Origin: Beverwykella pulmonaria
Taxonomy: Eukaryota; Ascomycota; Dothideomycetes; Pleosporales; Melanommataceae
NCBI GenBank assembly: GCA_001599595.1
Contig: BCHH01000003.1
Location: 386,847 to 450,846, forward strand
Length of the DNA: 64,000 nucleotides
Reading direction: 5' to 3'
The translations under genes and the position numbers were made by a program. The notes beneath the pieces are model-generated. The model was not told where the DNA came from, made no database searches, and saw only the letters and a list, made by a program, of their open reading frames with translations. Shown piece after piece: positions 11,274-21,549 of the stretch. Within the stretch, counting starts at the first letter, position 1, and each line of letters opens with the position of its first letter.

Positions 11274-12293
11274 GCTGAGTTTGAAAGATCGGGTAGGAGG
11301 TATTTCAGTTGGTATTTCGAAGCTTGCCTTCAAGTTCAAACGGCCTGGGCTGCGTGAATATATACAGTTAGCAAGAACAATGAATGTGGGCTTTCCGCGG
11401 ATATCGCGCGGGCGAGACAGCCAGTTTCACTACTTGGTAGGCGTAGTTCCCGCTGCAATGTGGGGATGGGTAGCTGTTCCATATTGCCGAAGCCACGAGA
11501 TTCGGTCAAAGGAAGGCAGAAGACGAGCGTGACATGGAAAAGACCCGAGGCTGTGATGTTTAGTAGCGTTCATTGGTCAAATTGACTCGTACCCAGCTGT
11601 GCTTAGGCCGAAGGGACAGCATCTTCATTTTGCAAAGCTCTGCTGGGTATCCAGTGCCGCATAGAACACAAGGGGCATCCAAGACTGCGTGGAGGATGTG
11701 GAGTGGAGCTGTGAATAAAAAATTTGTCACTGACAGAAGCCGGACATGCCAAGACTCAAGCTTCAGTTCTACTCCAAAAAGGGACAAGTGTAATTCCAAT
11801 CCCACGCCATTAGGTCGCGCACAGACTAAGTACATCACAAGAAGAAAAAATAATGGGGGCGTGTCTGCATTAAAAGTGCTGCTGGTATATAGCAAGCCAG
11901 TCCCAGCTTCGCCACCTGGTATCCGTCTCCTAGGCCAGCTACCAGAGAATGACGTAAGAACACGGATCAGGTACTATAGTAAGTATGTAAGGTATGGTTT
12001 GTGGGACTGTAGCCGCTCAAGCGCTCTAGGAGCATTGATTAGGCCCTGTAAGTATGTTCGCAGTCTTCTTTCCATGTCTCATTAATACACCTTTCCCGAA
12101 GCTCCGTTCCAGTCTCATGCAGCTTGTAGCGTTTTGAAACTATGCAGTGGCATTCATCTATTATTGCTCAATCTCCAGTTAGTCATTTGTCTCATACAAC
12201 CACTGCATTCTTCGCATTCTTCTCGTTTCTTTAAAATTCACTTCTATCAAGGAAGCAACCGAGCAAGTCATTGTAATCCATTAGGATCGACTT
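11274..12293. other. Intergenic; no supported gene
   Basis: A 170-codon frame on the plus strand (11573-12085) and the frames opposite it have no recognisable domains or codon pattern. The interval contains the promoter of the SET gene and the 3' flank of the RING/TM gene. Confidence 0.4.
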
Positions 12294-13248
12294 CTACTCT
12301 TTCTCTTTCTCCGCTTTCCTTGCAACCATGATAAGCATCGCAGTAACCGTGCCAAACGCCAACGAATTCACGAATCCAATGTATCCCAACCCCTTGAAGC
12401 CCAAAAAAATCACTGTATCCCTTATCATAAAACCCAAATACACGATGGCGAGCACGGTATAAGCATTTCGCAGAAACTCCGGCGGAATTTCATCATAGAT
12501 CTTGAAATATAGAAGTACTCCCATAGCCAAGTTATAGAGCATGAAAAAAGTGAGAAACAAACTGAGGAGAAAGACGTTATCATTAGTGATCTTCTGAGAG
12601 GCCATGGATGTAGAAAAATCCCCAATAACAACACGATTGATCCAGACGCCAGGTATTCTGTGAGCGATGGTAGTGTTGAGAACCCAGGATATCGCATAGA
12701 CACCGAGAAGGAATGCGGCGACACAGAGAGTACTAAATGTATGGTCATTCATAATGTGCGTCCAGAGCCGAATAGAGTCTTTGGTGCCAAGGTCTCGTTG
12801 GAATAGTCGCTCGCAGAGCGTGTTGTATTCTTCTGGAAGGGTTGTCGTTGGATCCGTCACCTCATCGATCTGAAACGTGTACCAGGGATGACTGGCGATG
12901 TATCGGAGCCAACTTGGAATGGGGGTAGGGGTAGCATCGATCGTGCATTGACACAGCTGGCATGCCAGTATACCTGTAGAGATAATTTTCTTGAAGCAAC
13001 GGTCACCAATCAGGTGTTTGCAAGGTTGGATTTGCAACGCCCTACAATACGGTTGGTGCATATGTCTTTGTAGGTATCAAAACTCTAACTTACTCGCAGG
13101 CAATTTCATCAGCATCATCAGCATCGTATTTGGTGCCGAATTCCCGCCAACAGAAGAGACAACGCTCGCTAGCGTCGGGTGGTGTGTCTGGAGTGCGTAT
13201 GTTGTAGGTCTGAAGCGCTTTCGGAAGATCGTAGAGTTTGAGCAACAT
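12294..13248 (-). CDS. RING-like zinc-finger protein with C-terminal membrane helices
   Basis: Two exons, 13248-13094 and 13041-12294, with a 52-nt GTAAGT...TAG intron, give 300 residues. The intron falls inside the zinc finger. Exon 1 supplies 'CLFCWREFG' and 'DEIACE'; exon 2 supplies 'PCKHLIGDRCFKKI' and 'CQLC'. Together they form a C-x2-C...C-x-H-x4-C...C-x2-C RING-like pattern near residues 31-80, as in ubiquitin E3 ligases. About four hydrophobic helices follow near residues 140-160, 190-215, 233-247 and 265-285, and a basic tail ends the protein. A membrane-bound E3 at the ER or Golgi is a reasonable inference, but the finger is loosely spaced. I do not recognise a named orthologue. Confidence 0.7.
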
Positions 13249-14143
13249 CGTTTGAATTGATGGGACGGTGGGGAAAAAAGACTGTTATATGAGGAGGAAC
13301 ACAGAGGTAGAAGATGAGAAGAAGATAAAGTTTATATTTATATTTTGAATTTGTGTCAGTGGGGTTTTAAAGTTTGTCCTGCCAGAATGAGACAGGACCA
13401 AAGAAATACTCGACAAGCTTCTAGAATGGCGCGAACGAGAATGGAGGCAAAATGCTAAATTTCTGAAATTAACTTCAATATTTCGGCACCATATCACGCA
13501 ACAACAAGAAGTAGATTGAAAAGGCATGATTTGGTGTGTCGAACTATTTTTATTCATTGATAGAGTGGAGCGCAAGTCCTTCACAAAACAAAAGAGTGTT
13601 AGAATCTTCAATTCCGATCACAGATCTGCGCAAAGAATCTCGGCAAACTAGTTAGGCTAAACTTGCCCTCGTGCTTAAGTTTCGTTACGCGTGTCAGATG
13701 CTGAGAGTCTTTAGGGTGCGATGGGCAATCTCTGAGTAGGCCAGCCAAGATTTATACTTGAACTCATCAATAACCTTGTGCACCATTGTTGCTTCTAACT
13801 TAGCGTTCCTAGTTACCTCTAGGTCTGCAATTCACCATCACAAACACCTGTAGCGTCGTCTCTAACATTTTCATCCATAGAATTATATCCACGTTGGCAA
13901 CGCTTTCAATTAGATTACGCAGCTCTTGCCTTCCGCTCCTGCCTTCAGCTCCAAAAATTGCGCGTCTGGTGTGGGTTCTAGTGTTGACGTTGGCGATGTT
14001 GGCGATGCTGCGATGATCGCTGCAAGGATCATCCGTGTCTCAGCCCTACTTCAAACCTGATTTTTGGTTGTGTTACTCCCCACCATGCCAACTTCCCCAA
14101 CGCCTGAGATCGGTGGAGATACGTCACACCCCATTTCTTTGCG
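13249..14143. other. Intergenic; no supported gene
   Basis: There is about 0.9 kb between divergent genes. The first 60 bases of the interval are purine-rich. One 108-codon minus-strand frame (13285-13611) is low-complexity and unsupported. Confidence 0.45.
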
Positions 14144-14151
14144 CATATAAG
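14119..14151 (+). promoter_or_regulatory. CRE-like site and TATA-like box
   Basis: TACGTCA (14120-14126) resembles a bZIP/CRE half-site. ATATAAG (14145-14151) is a TATA-like element about 150 bp before the ATG at 14297. A C/T-rich leader follows, as in strongly expressed fungal genes. Function is inferred from position only. Confidence 0.4.
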
Positions 14152-14296
14152 CCCTCGAAATATTGCTGCTCTCCATCTTCCAATTCACTCACGAACTCTC
14201 ATACAAACACTACACTTTTTCGTTTCCGTACACAGACTTGAATAGTCGATACAGTCTTGCGCTCCGCACATACCTTATCAAAACATAATATATAAA

Positions 14297-14726
14297 ATGG
14301 CAGGTCTTCTCGGAGGTGGCGGCGGAAATGGAAACAGGAACGGGGGTGGTGGACTGCTAGGAGGGTAAGCATTAACACCGAGCTGGATGCTTCAACACTA
14401 GTCTAACGCCAACCACAGTGTCTTGAACACGGTCAATGACACCACCAAGGGCCTCCCAATTGTCGGCCAAATCACAGATCCTCTTCTCCAGACCGTTGGG
14501 GGAGTGGCAGATGGATTGCCTATTGTAAGTTCTGTCGCAACTTTATATCTGTTGAGTTTTTGGTTGTCTAATGGTTGGACAGGTCGGAAGCAATGGCCAA
14601 GGCCAAGGTCAACAGCAGCAGCAACTTACGCCAGAGCAGGTTGCACTAGCGAAGAAGAAGCGCGCGATAGCATTACGCAGGAAGCAATTGGAGCTCGAGG
14701 CTGAGGCGCTGGCTATGGAAGAATAA
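14297..14726 (+). CDS. Small Gly/Gln-rich protein, three exons
   Basis: Exons 14297-14364, 14419-14524 and 14583-14726 encode 105 residues. The introns are 54 and 58 nt; the first has a GTAAGC donor and CTAAC branch site, the second a GTAAGT donor. The N-terminus is glycine-rich ('MAGLLGGGGGNGNRNGGGG'). The middle holds two related 'GLPIVG' segments separated by 'QITDPLLQTVGGVAD'. The C-terminus has 'GQGQGQQQQQ' followed by a charged helix with coiled-coil potential ('KKKRAIALRRKQLELEAEAL'). There is no signal peptide or membrane helix. I do not recognise the family. Both splices restore a continuous frame with no internal stop, and the composition stays consistent, so I take it as a real gene. 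Confidence 0.7.
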
Positions 14727-14825
14727 TTCCAACCTCGTTGTAACGATACGTGTAATAAAGCGAATCCAACGTTAAATATGAATCTGTTTTGACGTGACGC
14801 CGTCGTGCTGTGTCTTGATATTCGA

Positions 14826-15974
14826 TTATGCTAAATCTTGACCCTTCGTCTTCCCGTAAGCACCACCAGCCAACTTTCTCATCTCCAACGCGCGCTTGTA
14901 CGGCGGTGCTGTCGGCGGCTGCACTGGGTCAAGACTAACTCGGTCCTTTGGAAGATGATAGGTTGCATCCGAGTCGTATGCTGAAAGATCACCGCATGCT
15001 AAGAACGGCGCAATCCAGCGTTGTCCGCCCTCTTCAACTTCCTCACTCGCTTCCTCCTCCTCTTCAGATCCCAGATCGATCTCCACGGCCCCATCTTCCC
15101 TCACCTTCCGCGATGGCACTGTCCTTTCTCTTGGTGTCTGCCGATCGATCGGTATGTGTGTGCCAGCTATAACAGGAGTGTCTAAGCTCGCTTTGAACCC
15201 CTTGGGCGGGCAGAAGCCTTCACACACCACAAATGCCTCGATGCTACTCGCTCGACTACTCCTCGGCTTCGCCACTCGTACCCTCTTGAACACAATCTTG
15301 AGCTGAGCAAAGAGCAAGTCGACATCCTTCCCTCTAAAGATCTTTGCAACAAACTTCCCACCCGGCTTCAGTACGCAAAGCGCGAGATTCAGCGCCGCCC
15401 ACAGCAGCTGGCTCTGGACATAGATGTCGAGATCATGGAGGCCGGTCACATCAGGAGCACCATCTGAGATAACCAGATCGACGGGTTGCGTGGCAGATGT
15501 CGCTTTTGGGTCAAAGGTATCTGGATCCAGGGCTTTTAGGAGGAGAGGGATGGTCGATGGATGTGTGATATCGGCTCGCATCGTGGTAACACCTTCTAGC
15601 GGACTCATGGGCTGGAGATCGATTGCCACTATCCTTACGCCTTCTCTTGGTGTCAACTTCCGCTCTTTCCCTTCCACTTTCCCATTGCTCCCGCCCTCGT
15701 CCTTCTTATCGTGGCCGAGCACATATCTCCTTGTTTCTTGCTGCTTCTCTTCCCAGCCCGCGCGCCCAAAATTCTCCCCTTTGATCAGCACCCTAGAGAG
15801 TACCTGACTCCAGCTCCCGGGCGCCGCGCACAGATCCACAACCCGCGTGACGTTATCGAAAAGGTTGAATTCTTCGTCTAGTTGTAGGAGTTTGTAGGCG
15901 CTACGAGCGCGCCAACCTTCCTCTTTGGCCAGCCGGTAGTAGGCGTCCCGCTTGTCTTTGGAGGACTTGCCCAT
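14826..15974 (-). CDS. TRM7: tRNA (cytidine32/guanosine34-2'-O)-methyltransferase Trm7
   Basis: This is an FtsJ/RrmJ-type ribose 2'-O-methyltransferase of 382 residues, intronless, starting 'MGKSSKDKRDAYYRLAKEEG'. Known Trm7 acts in the cytosol with Trm732 or Trm734 (Rtt10) to methylate positions 32 and 34 of the anticodon loop, mainly of tRNA-Phe. The SAM motif 'VVDLCAAPGSW' lies at residues 45-55. The K-D-K-E catalytic set is visible at K28 ('SAYKLL'), D171 ('VISDGAPD'), K211 ('FVAKIF') and E246 ('SIEAFVV'). An insertion at about residues 73-110 and an acidic tail with a Glu-rich run make it longer than yeast Trm7 (about 310 residues). It is divergently transcribed from MAK5. Confidence 0.95.
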   Translation of the reverse strand: MGKSSKDKRDAYYRLAKEEGWRARSAYKLLQLDEEFNLFDNVTRVVDLCAAPGSWSQVLSRVLIKGENFGRAGWEEKQQETRRYVLGHDKKDEGGSNGKVEGKERKLTPREGVRIVAIDLQPMSPLEGVTTMRADITHPSTIPLLLKALDPDTFDPKATSATQPVDLVISDGAPDVTGLHDLDIYVQSQLLWAALNLALCVLKPGGKFVAKIFRGKDVDLLFAQLKIVFKRVRVAKPRSSRASSIEAFVVCEGFCPPKGFKASLDTPVIAGTHIPIDRQTPRERTVPSRKVREDGAVEIDLGSEEEEEASEEVEEGGQRWIAPFLACGDLSAYDSDATYHLPKDRVSLDPVQPPTAPPYKRALEMRKLAGGAYGKTKGQDLA

Positions 15975-16152
15975 ATTGATTGAGGATAGAGGGTTTGAAA
16001 TTACGAAGGAAAGGTCTAAAAATTGAGAATCGTAGCACTTGCTAATTTATTAGGCAGGTTTACCCGAGCGCGGGGCTCCTTTCGCCGACCGCCGACTTGA
16101 ACAAAATTTCCATCCCGACACTCGCAGCTCCAACAACTACCAAGCGACTGCA
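15975..16152. promoter_or_regulatory. Shared divergent promoter TRM7/MAK5
   Basis: Only 178 bp separate the two start codons, so both 5' UTRs and promoters must lie here. No TATA box is obvious. The segment contains GCGCGGGGC and GCCGACCGCCGAC GC-rich strings. Co-regulation of tRNA-modification and ribosome-assembly genes is plausible. Confidence 0.6.
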
Positions 16153-18555
16153 ATGGCTCCCACGGCGACAAAACGAGCATTGCCTTCGAAAGGGAATTTT
16201 AATAAAGGTCGCAAACGCCAGAAAGTCGAGCAAACCACACGACCTGCCTCTTCCAAATTCGCGAAACCGCTACCTGCAACCGAGCGCAAGAAAGTCCGAC
16301 TCGGCGAGCTACAATGGAAGGAAGTAACGCTTCCAGATCGCTTGGATGACTTTGAAGGGTTCTTTGGGCTGGAGGAGATTGATGATGTGGAGGTCACAAA
16401 AGATCCTGCAACCGGGAATGTATGGTTTGAGACGGCCGAGGCGGGCGTAGCGATACCTGCAAAAGTAACAAAGCAGGCTGATGGAGAGCAAGAGATGGAA
16501 CCACACGGTGACGGAAATAGTGATGAGTGGGAGGGTTTTAGTGATGGAGAAGATACACCAGCCGCAGAGGTAAAGAAAGGGGCGGCCGGAAATATTGTAG
16601 AAGTGGCGCCGAACCTTTCGAATGAAGGTACGAAGACATCAGACAAAAAAGCGAAGAGCAACAAGAAAGGCAAGATTGCGGCTATTGACGTTTCTGGTGA
16701 ATCCTCCCACTCGCAGGGCGATGCTGTGAAAGATATAAAATCCAAGACAAAGAAGAGCAAGAGGTCGGCTATAATAGAGTCTAGCGGAAGTGGAGCCTTC
16801 GATATATTGGCCGACCAACCTTTAGATGATGAGTCTGAAGTTGACATAACTGCGTGGGAAGAACTGAATCTCTCTTCGGAAACTCTGAAATCGCTCTCCA
16901 AGTTAAAGTTTTCCTCGCCCACCCCAATCCAAGCATCCGCGATACCAGAAATTGTCGCCGGACACGATGTGGTTGGCAAAGCATCAACAGGTTCTGGAAA
17001 GACACTTGCCTTTGGTATACCCATTCTGGAGGCCTTTCTTGACGTCACTGGATCACCTAGAGAGGAGAAATCTCCGCTTGCTCTGATTATTTCGCCGACT
17101 CGAGAGCTGGCTCATCAAATTAACGCACACCTGATAGCCCTGTGTACTGGCGGCGACTTCGACTCACCATCTATAGCTACAGTCACTGGCGGCATGTCAG
17201 TCCAGAAGCAGCGCCGACAGCTCGAAAGCGCAGACATCATCGTGGGTACTCCTGGACGATTGTGGGAGGTTATCAGTAGCGGGCAAGGCCTTTTAAGCTC
17301 CCTAAAGAAAATCCGATTCTTGGTTGTAGATGAAGCAGATCGTCTACTGAGTCAAGGTCACTACAAAGAGCTCGAGGAGATCCTTAACGTCCTCGACAAA
17401 GACGACGAGCCAGAAGAAGATATCGAGTCTACTGCAGACTCGGGTGTGTCCATCCAACGCCAGACCCTGGTCTTCTCAGCAACGTTCCACAAAGGCCTCT
17501 CACAGAAGCTCGCGGGCAAGCAGCACAAAGGCGGTGATCTAATGTCCAAAGCCGAGTCTCTTGAATACCTCCTGAAGAAACTCCACTTCCGCGAAGAAAA
17601 GCCAAAGTTCATCGACGCAAATCCCTCTTCGCAGATGGCATCCCGTCTCAAAGAAGGCCTAGTCGAATGCGCCGGTACAGAAAAAGACCTCTACCTCTAC
17701 GGCCTCTTGCTCTTCCACCCCAAACAACGTGCCCTCGTCTTCTGCAACTCTATCTCCGCCGTCCGCCGACTCACCCCACTCCTCCAAAATCTAGACCTGC
17801 CCGTTTTCCCCTTGCATTCGCAGATGCCCCAGAAAGCGCGCTTAAGATCTGTCGAGCGTTTCAGCGAGCGCCCGGGCTCCATCCTTGTCGCTACCGACGT
17901 TGCGGCCCGCGGACTCGATATCCGCAACGTCCAGCTCATCTTACACTACCACCTCCCGCGGGCTGCAGACACATATGTGCACCGCTCTGGCCGCACTGCG
18001 CGTGCCGAGGCTTCGGGATCTAGCATCCTGATCTGCGCGCCCGAAGAAGTCTCCGGAGTGCGGAGACTCATTGCAAAAGTGCACGCGAAGAACCACACAT
18101 CTACAAAGAATTTGAAGAAAACGGCGTATTTCATCCACACCCTGGACATCGACCGCCGCATCGTGTCCCGCTTAAAGCCGCGCGTGACTCTCTCGAAGAC
18201 GCTCGCCGACGCTGTCATCGCGAAAGAAAAGAAACACAGCGAAGACGACTGGCTGCGTGCCGCTGCCGAAGATCTCGGCGTTGACTATGACAGCGAGGAG
18301 TTTCAAACCGAGGCGCCTGGACGACATGGAAGGGGCTCAGGGAGAAAGAAAAAGGAGAAGGAGGCCAGGGCGATGAGTAAAGGCGAAATGCAGGCGCTGC
18401 GGGCGGAACTAAAGGATTTGTTGAGCCAGAAGGTTAACGTGGGCGTGAGTGAGAAGTATTTGACAAGTGGTGGGATTGATGTCGATGCACTGTTAGGTGG
18501 GGAGGGGAATGTGGAGTTTTTGGGACATGTCGATGGGTTAGGGCTTGACGATTAA
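16153..18555 (+). CDS. MAK5: ATP-dependent RNA helicase Mak5 (DEAD box)
   Basis: An intronless 800-residue DEAD-box helicase acting in the nucleolus on pre-60S ribosomes. Visible motifs in order: Q motif 'SSPTPIQASAIPEI' (about 255), Walker A 'ASTGSGKT' (about 277), 'PTRELAHQI' (about 316), 'GTPGRL' (about 362), 'VDEADRLL' (about 392), 'SATF' (about 442), 'LVATDVAARGLDI' (about 580) and 'HRSGRTAR' (about 615). The N-terminal 230 residues are Lys/Glu-rich and include 'LGELQWKEVTLPD', characteristic of Mak5. The C-terminus is basic ('GRHGRGSGRKKKEKE') and typical of nucleolar helicases. The start is the first ATG after the short divergent promoter. Confidence 0.95.
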   Translation: MAPTATKRALPSKGNFNKGRKRQKVEQTTRPASSKFAKPLPATERKKVRLGELQWKEVTLPDRLDDFEGFFGLEEIDDVEVTKDPATGNVWFETAEAGVAIPAKVTKQADGEQEMEPHGDGNSDEWEGFSDGEDTPAAEVKKGAAGNIVEVAPNLSNEGTKTSDKKAKSNKKGKIAAIDVSGESSHSQGDAVKDIKSKTKKSKRSAIIESSGSGAFDILADQPLDDESEVDITAWEELNLSSETLKSLSKLKFSSPTPIQASAIPEIVAGHDVVGKASTGSGKTLAFGIPILEAFLDVTGSPREEKSPLALIISPTRELAHQINAHLIALCTGGDFDSPSIATVTGGMSVQKQRRQLESADIIVGTPGRLWEVISSGQGLLSSLKKIRFLVVDEADRLLSQGHYKELEEILNVLDKDDEPEEDIESTADSGVSIQRQTLVFSATFHKGLSQKLAGKQHKGGDLMSKAESLEYLLKKLHFREEKPKFIDANPSSQMASRLKEGLVECAGTEKDLYLYGLLLFHPKQRALVFCNSISAVRRLTPLLQNLDLPVFPLHSQMPQKARLRSVERFSERPGSILVATDVAARGLDIRNVQLILHYHLPRAADTYVHRSGRTARAEASGSSILICAPEEVSGVRRLIAKVHAKNHTSTKNLKKTAYFIHTLDIDRRIVSRLKPRVTLSKTLADAVIAKEKKHSEDDWLRAAAEDLGVDYDSEEFQTEAPGRHGRGSGRKKKEKEARAMSKGEMQALRAELKDLLSQKVNVGVSEKYLTSGGIDVDALLGGEGNVEFLGHVDGLGLDD

Positions 18556-19528
18556 GTGGATGAGACTGGGTTGCCAGGTTGCGGGTCCCATGGTTTGTAA
18601 ATGGTGTAGTTCAGTAATGTGTTGGGAATCACAACGTAAGAATCCTCCGCTAGAAGACAAGCAAAGGAGAAATGTTGGAATTTCACATCATGGTACGTGC
18701 CGACGGGGCTTTCTGTGTTGAACGGACAGTGCACGTTGATTTTGTCGAAAGTGAACTGGGGCATGTTTGTGAAAGTGGGGGACAGAGGAAAGGAAATAGG
18801 CAGACGTTATCTTTTTGAGGGACGTTCAGTCCGTGAAGCTAGATGAGGGTTTGATACTGCAGTGGTAGAGGCTGCTGATAGCGTCGTGAGGAGGATTGGA
18901 TTCATAAGTGACCAATGCATTCTGTGAGAGATGTTAAAGCAACCTGACAGAGTAGATAGTTTAAACACAGAAACTGAACATTTGAAATAGTAAGTGTACG
19001 AGTCCATATTTATACATGAGTATGTAGAAGAATCACAGAGTCCCTTCCGAATAGGGTTCTCGCAACAACCACATCTCGATCAGTGTACCGTGAGAGACAT
19101 ATGACTGCCGTGATACCTGCAGCGTGGATCGTAAAGGTCGGGCTTTTACACAGAAAAAGCTGCCCAAGCACCGATAGCCGAATCACAGACTCGATGAGCT
19201 AGCTGAGTGCACTGAGGAACTAGGCGGTATCACTGCGGAACCTGACAGTTACCGGGCATGTCCGATTGCACTATGCACCGCCCTCGAAGCGGTCTGCTAG
19301 TAGTATACTCCTGTTGGATGGAGCAACCCCTCAATGAACGTCTGATTATCGACGACTGGAAGATGACTGCCATCTCGAGAAGAAATGAGGATGACGGAAT
19401 GGCAGCCAATGGGAATGAAGGTTCCGAGTAGTGAAGCGCTGTCGTGTCTCCAGGTCCTAGTCATGTCGTTTGCTACAGAGGGAGGGCCTGATAGTAGTGA
19501 ATTACCGTGACGGGATATATTACTAGCG
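18556..19528. other. Intergenic region between convergent genes
   Basis: It contains the 3' flanks of MAK5 and GPI16. Short frames (up to 101 codons) have no recognisable domain. No transposon or RNA gene was seen. Confidence 0.5.
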
Positions 19529-21333
19529 CTATCCCTTCCTGAAGATGGCCATGAGTCTGTCCAACTTTCCTCGAATGACGCCTTTAAGGCCTCCAGCGCC
19601 ACTAGTTTCCACTTCGTCGACGCCTACAAAGCGTCTCACGAGGAGATTAAAGATGTTTCCGAAGCCGAGCGCCATGACAGTGCTAGTTAATATGATGACA
19701 TTGTAAGGCATGCTGAAATCCGGGGTTGGGAGGGGTAGGAGGAGTGACGTCGTACGTAGATAGATGCCCTTGTTGTCTGACGACTGGGGATTGATCAGAC
19801 GAATGATAGCAGGGGCAACATCAAAGCCACGGTTTGCGTCAGGCGGATACTCGGTATATCGTAGAATGGCTTTTTCAAAGTCATATGTGACGGTGAGCGT
19901 TGAAGCTGGGGGAATGATCATGCGTAATTCGAGATGGGTGCCGCGCTTTCGATCCACAGCTGGTCTGTAGTAGGTCTCTTTAACTGGGTTGTCCGAAGAC
20001 GTGTCGACCTGGGCGCGGAGGGTGTGCAAGTATGGCTTCATGAACCAGGGAAGCGACTCCAGATAGACAAATTCAACGGCTTGGGTGGAGGATGGGTTTT
20101 TGATCACAGCCTGGACACTGCCCCGCTCTTGTCCATGGCCGTTAATGGAACGAGCAGCGAAGAGCTGGGGACTAGCGAGGACAAGCCCGGTTGTCATTCG
20201 CTGCTGTGGAAGTACAAGGTCGAAGTCGGTACCCGTGGGGAGCTTGTAGCATCGAACTGAATCCGACGCGAGCTTTGCCTCTTCATACTGGCCTGTCGTG
20301 TTGACCTGTATGATCCGCTCTGGTGGTGTGTTTATGCAAACAGCCATGGAGCGTTCTCCAGAATCATCCGTTAACGGGCATGCTCCCTTCAAGGGACGCC
20401 CAAATATCTCCGTCAGGTTCCAGGCTGGTTCTGCCGACTGGTCGAGAGGATAGCACGTGTCGTCTGCATTATAGCCCTTGGTGGTGTCACACTCAATCTC
20501 CTCGATGAGCAAAGGTCGGGGGATTGGATTGTCCCGCGGGCGCTTCGACCTGTCGATGTCCAGCACCATGTCTACGGTTTGCTCCATCTCGAGGGCGCAA
20601 TCCCCGCCATCTACTCCACAAATTGGGCGTACGTCAATCGACATGGTTTGCCACGAGGCATCGAAGAGCTTGTGGCCATCAAGCAGGCTCGATATGCCCG
20701 CCTTCCCCTTGCAAGGAAGCAGCTTGAGGAAAGGTGTCAAGTTCTCTGTGCACACGACCTCGTGTGGCAGTGTTCCGTGGAGGAGGTGTAGATTGGACGA
20801 GTTGGCGTGATGGCCTTCGGGCTGAAATGTCATGACAGGGCGTATCGTTTTGGTAGCGTCAATGAAGTTGAGGGAGGCGCAGAACAGCCCAGAGAGGGCA
20901 TTCGTGAGGGTTAACCATCGTGCGAATGCTCTACACGATGGGTTAGTCATATGTCCAAGGACAGCAGTAGAGGAGCGCACTCTTCCTCGCTCTGAGCCTC
21001 GACCCAAGCCCACAGCTCCACGCCAGTTCCTCCCTCCCGTGCGCCGTTCCAGGGCCGCTGTCCCCAGGTCTCAGCATCCCACCGGCCTAGGCTGAACCTC
21101 AAGTGCAGCTCCTTAGTGCGGGCATGTTGCAGGATTTGTCCCAACGATCGCGGAAAGTATCTGAAGTTCTGGTGTTCAAATGCGTCCGACGACTCGTTGC
21201 TGCGGAAATTGAAGGACGCGAGAACGGTCGACTGTGGAAGGGGTCGCAGGAGGAGACGCTCGTAGTAATCGGAGCTTGTAGAGGCGCAGGCTATGATGGC
21301 ATTGAGCAGCAGGAATGCAACAAAGGAAAGCAT
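19529..21333 (-). CDS. GPI16: GPI transamidase subunit Gpi16/PIG-T
   Basis: Exons 21333-20981 and 20930-19529 give 584 residues. The 50-nt intron has a GTGCGC donor, a GACTAAC branch and a TAG acceptor, and rejoins 'AQSEE/EAFARWLTL'. Gpi16/PIG-T is the ER-membrane subunit that binds and supports the Gpi8 protease in attaching GPI anchors. The N-terminal signal peptide 'MLSFVAFLLLNAIIACAS' precedes the family signature 'YYERLLLRPLPQSTVLASF'. Then come 'LGQILQHARTKELHLRF' and 'RWDAETWGQ', and a cysteine-containing lumenal domain. A single C-terminal helix lies near residue 535 ('NVIILTSTVMALGFGNIFNLL'), with a basic cytosolic tail. The length agrees with yeast Gpi16 (about 610). Confidence 0.93.
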
Positions 21334-21549
21334 TGCAGCATTTCAGCCACAGCGAGCAGTGAAATGTGGAAACGAGATGTTGGTGATGGAGGTTTGGTGT
21401 TGCGGCGGGAAAATGCGTACGAACCTGGCACGTGATTGGCCCAATGTCTAGCGCCTCCTCAAGAGTCGCGATTTCTTGACAACGACGGTCCGTTCCCCAA
21501 AACATCGACGTCAACCCCAAACCCGAGCGCACTCAACCCCAACGTCAAC
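21334..21549. promoter_or_regulatory. Shared divergent promoter GPI16/LUC7
   Basis: 216 bp separate the two start codons. No clear TATA box is seen. The sequence contains GGCACGTGATTGG (about 21427-21439), which combines a CACGTG E-box with ATTGG, the reverse of a CCAAT box. Regulation is inferred. Confidence 0.6.

Noticed and set aside
16137..17048. 303-codon frame on the minus strand
   Set aside because: It is the antisense shadow of the MAK5 N-terminal region; low-complexity and without homologous features.
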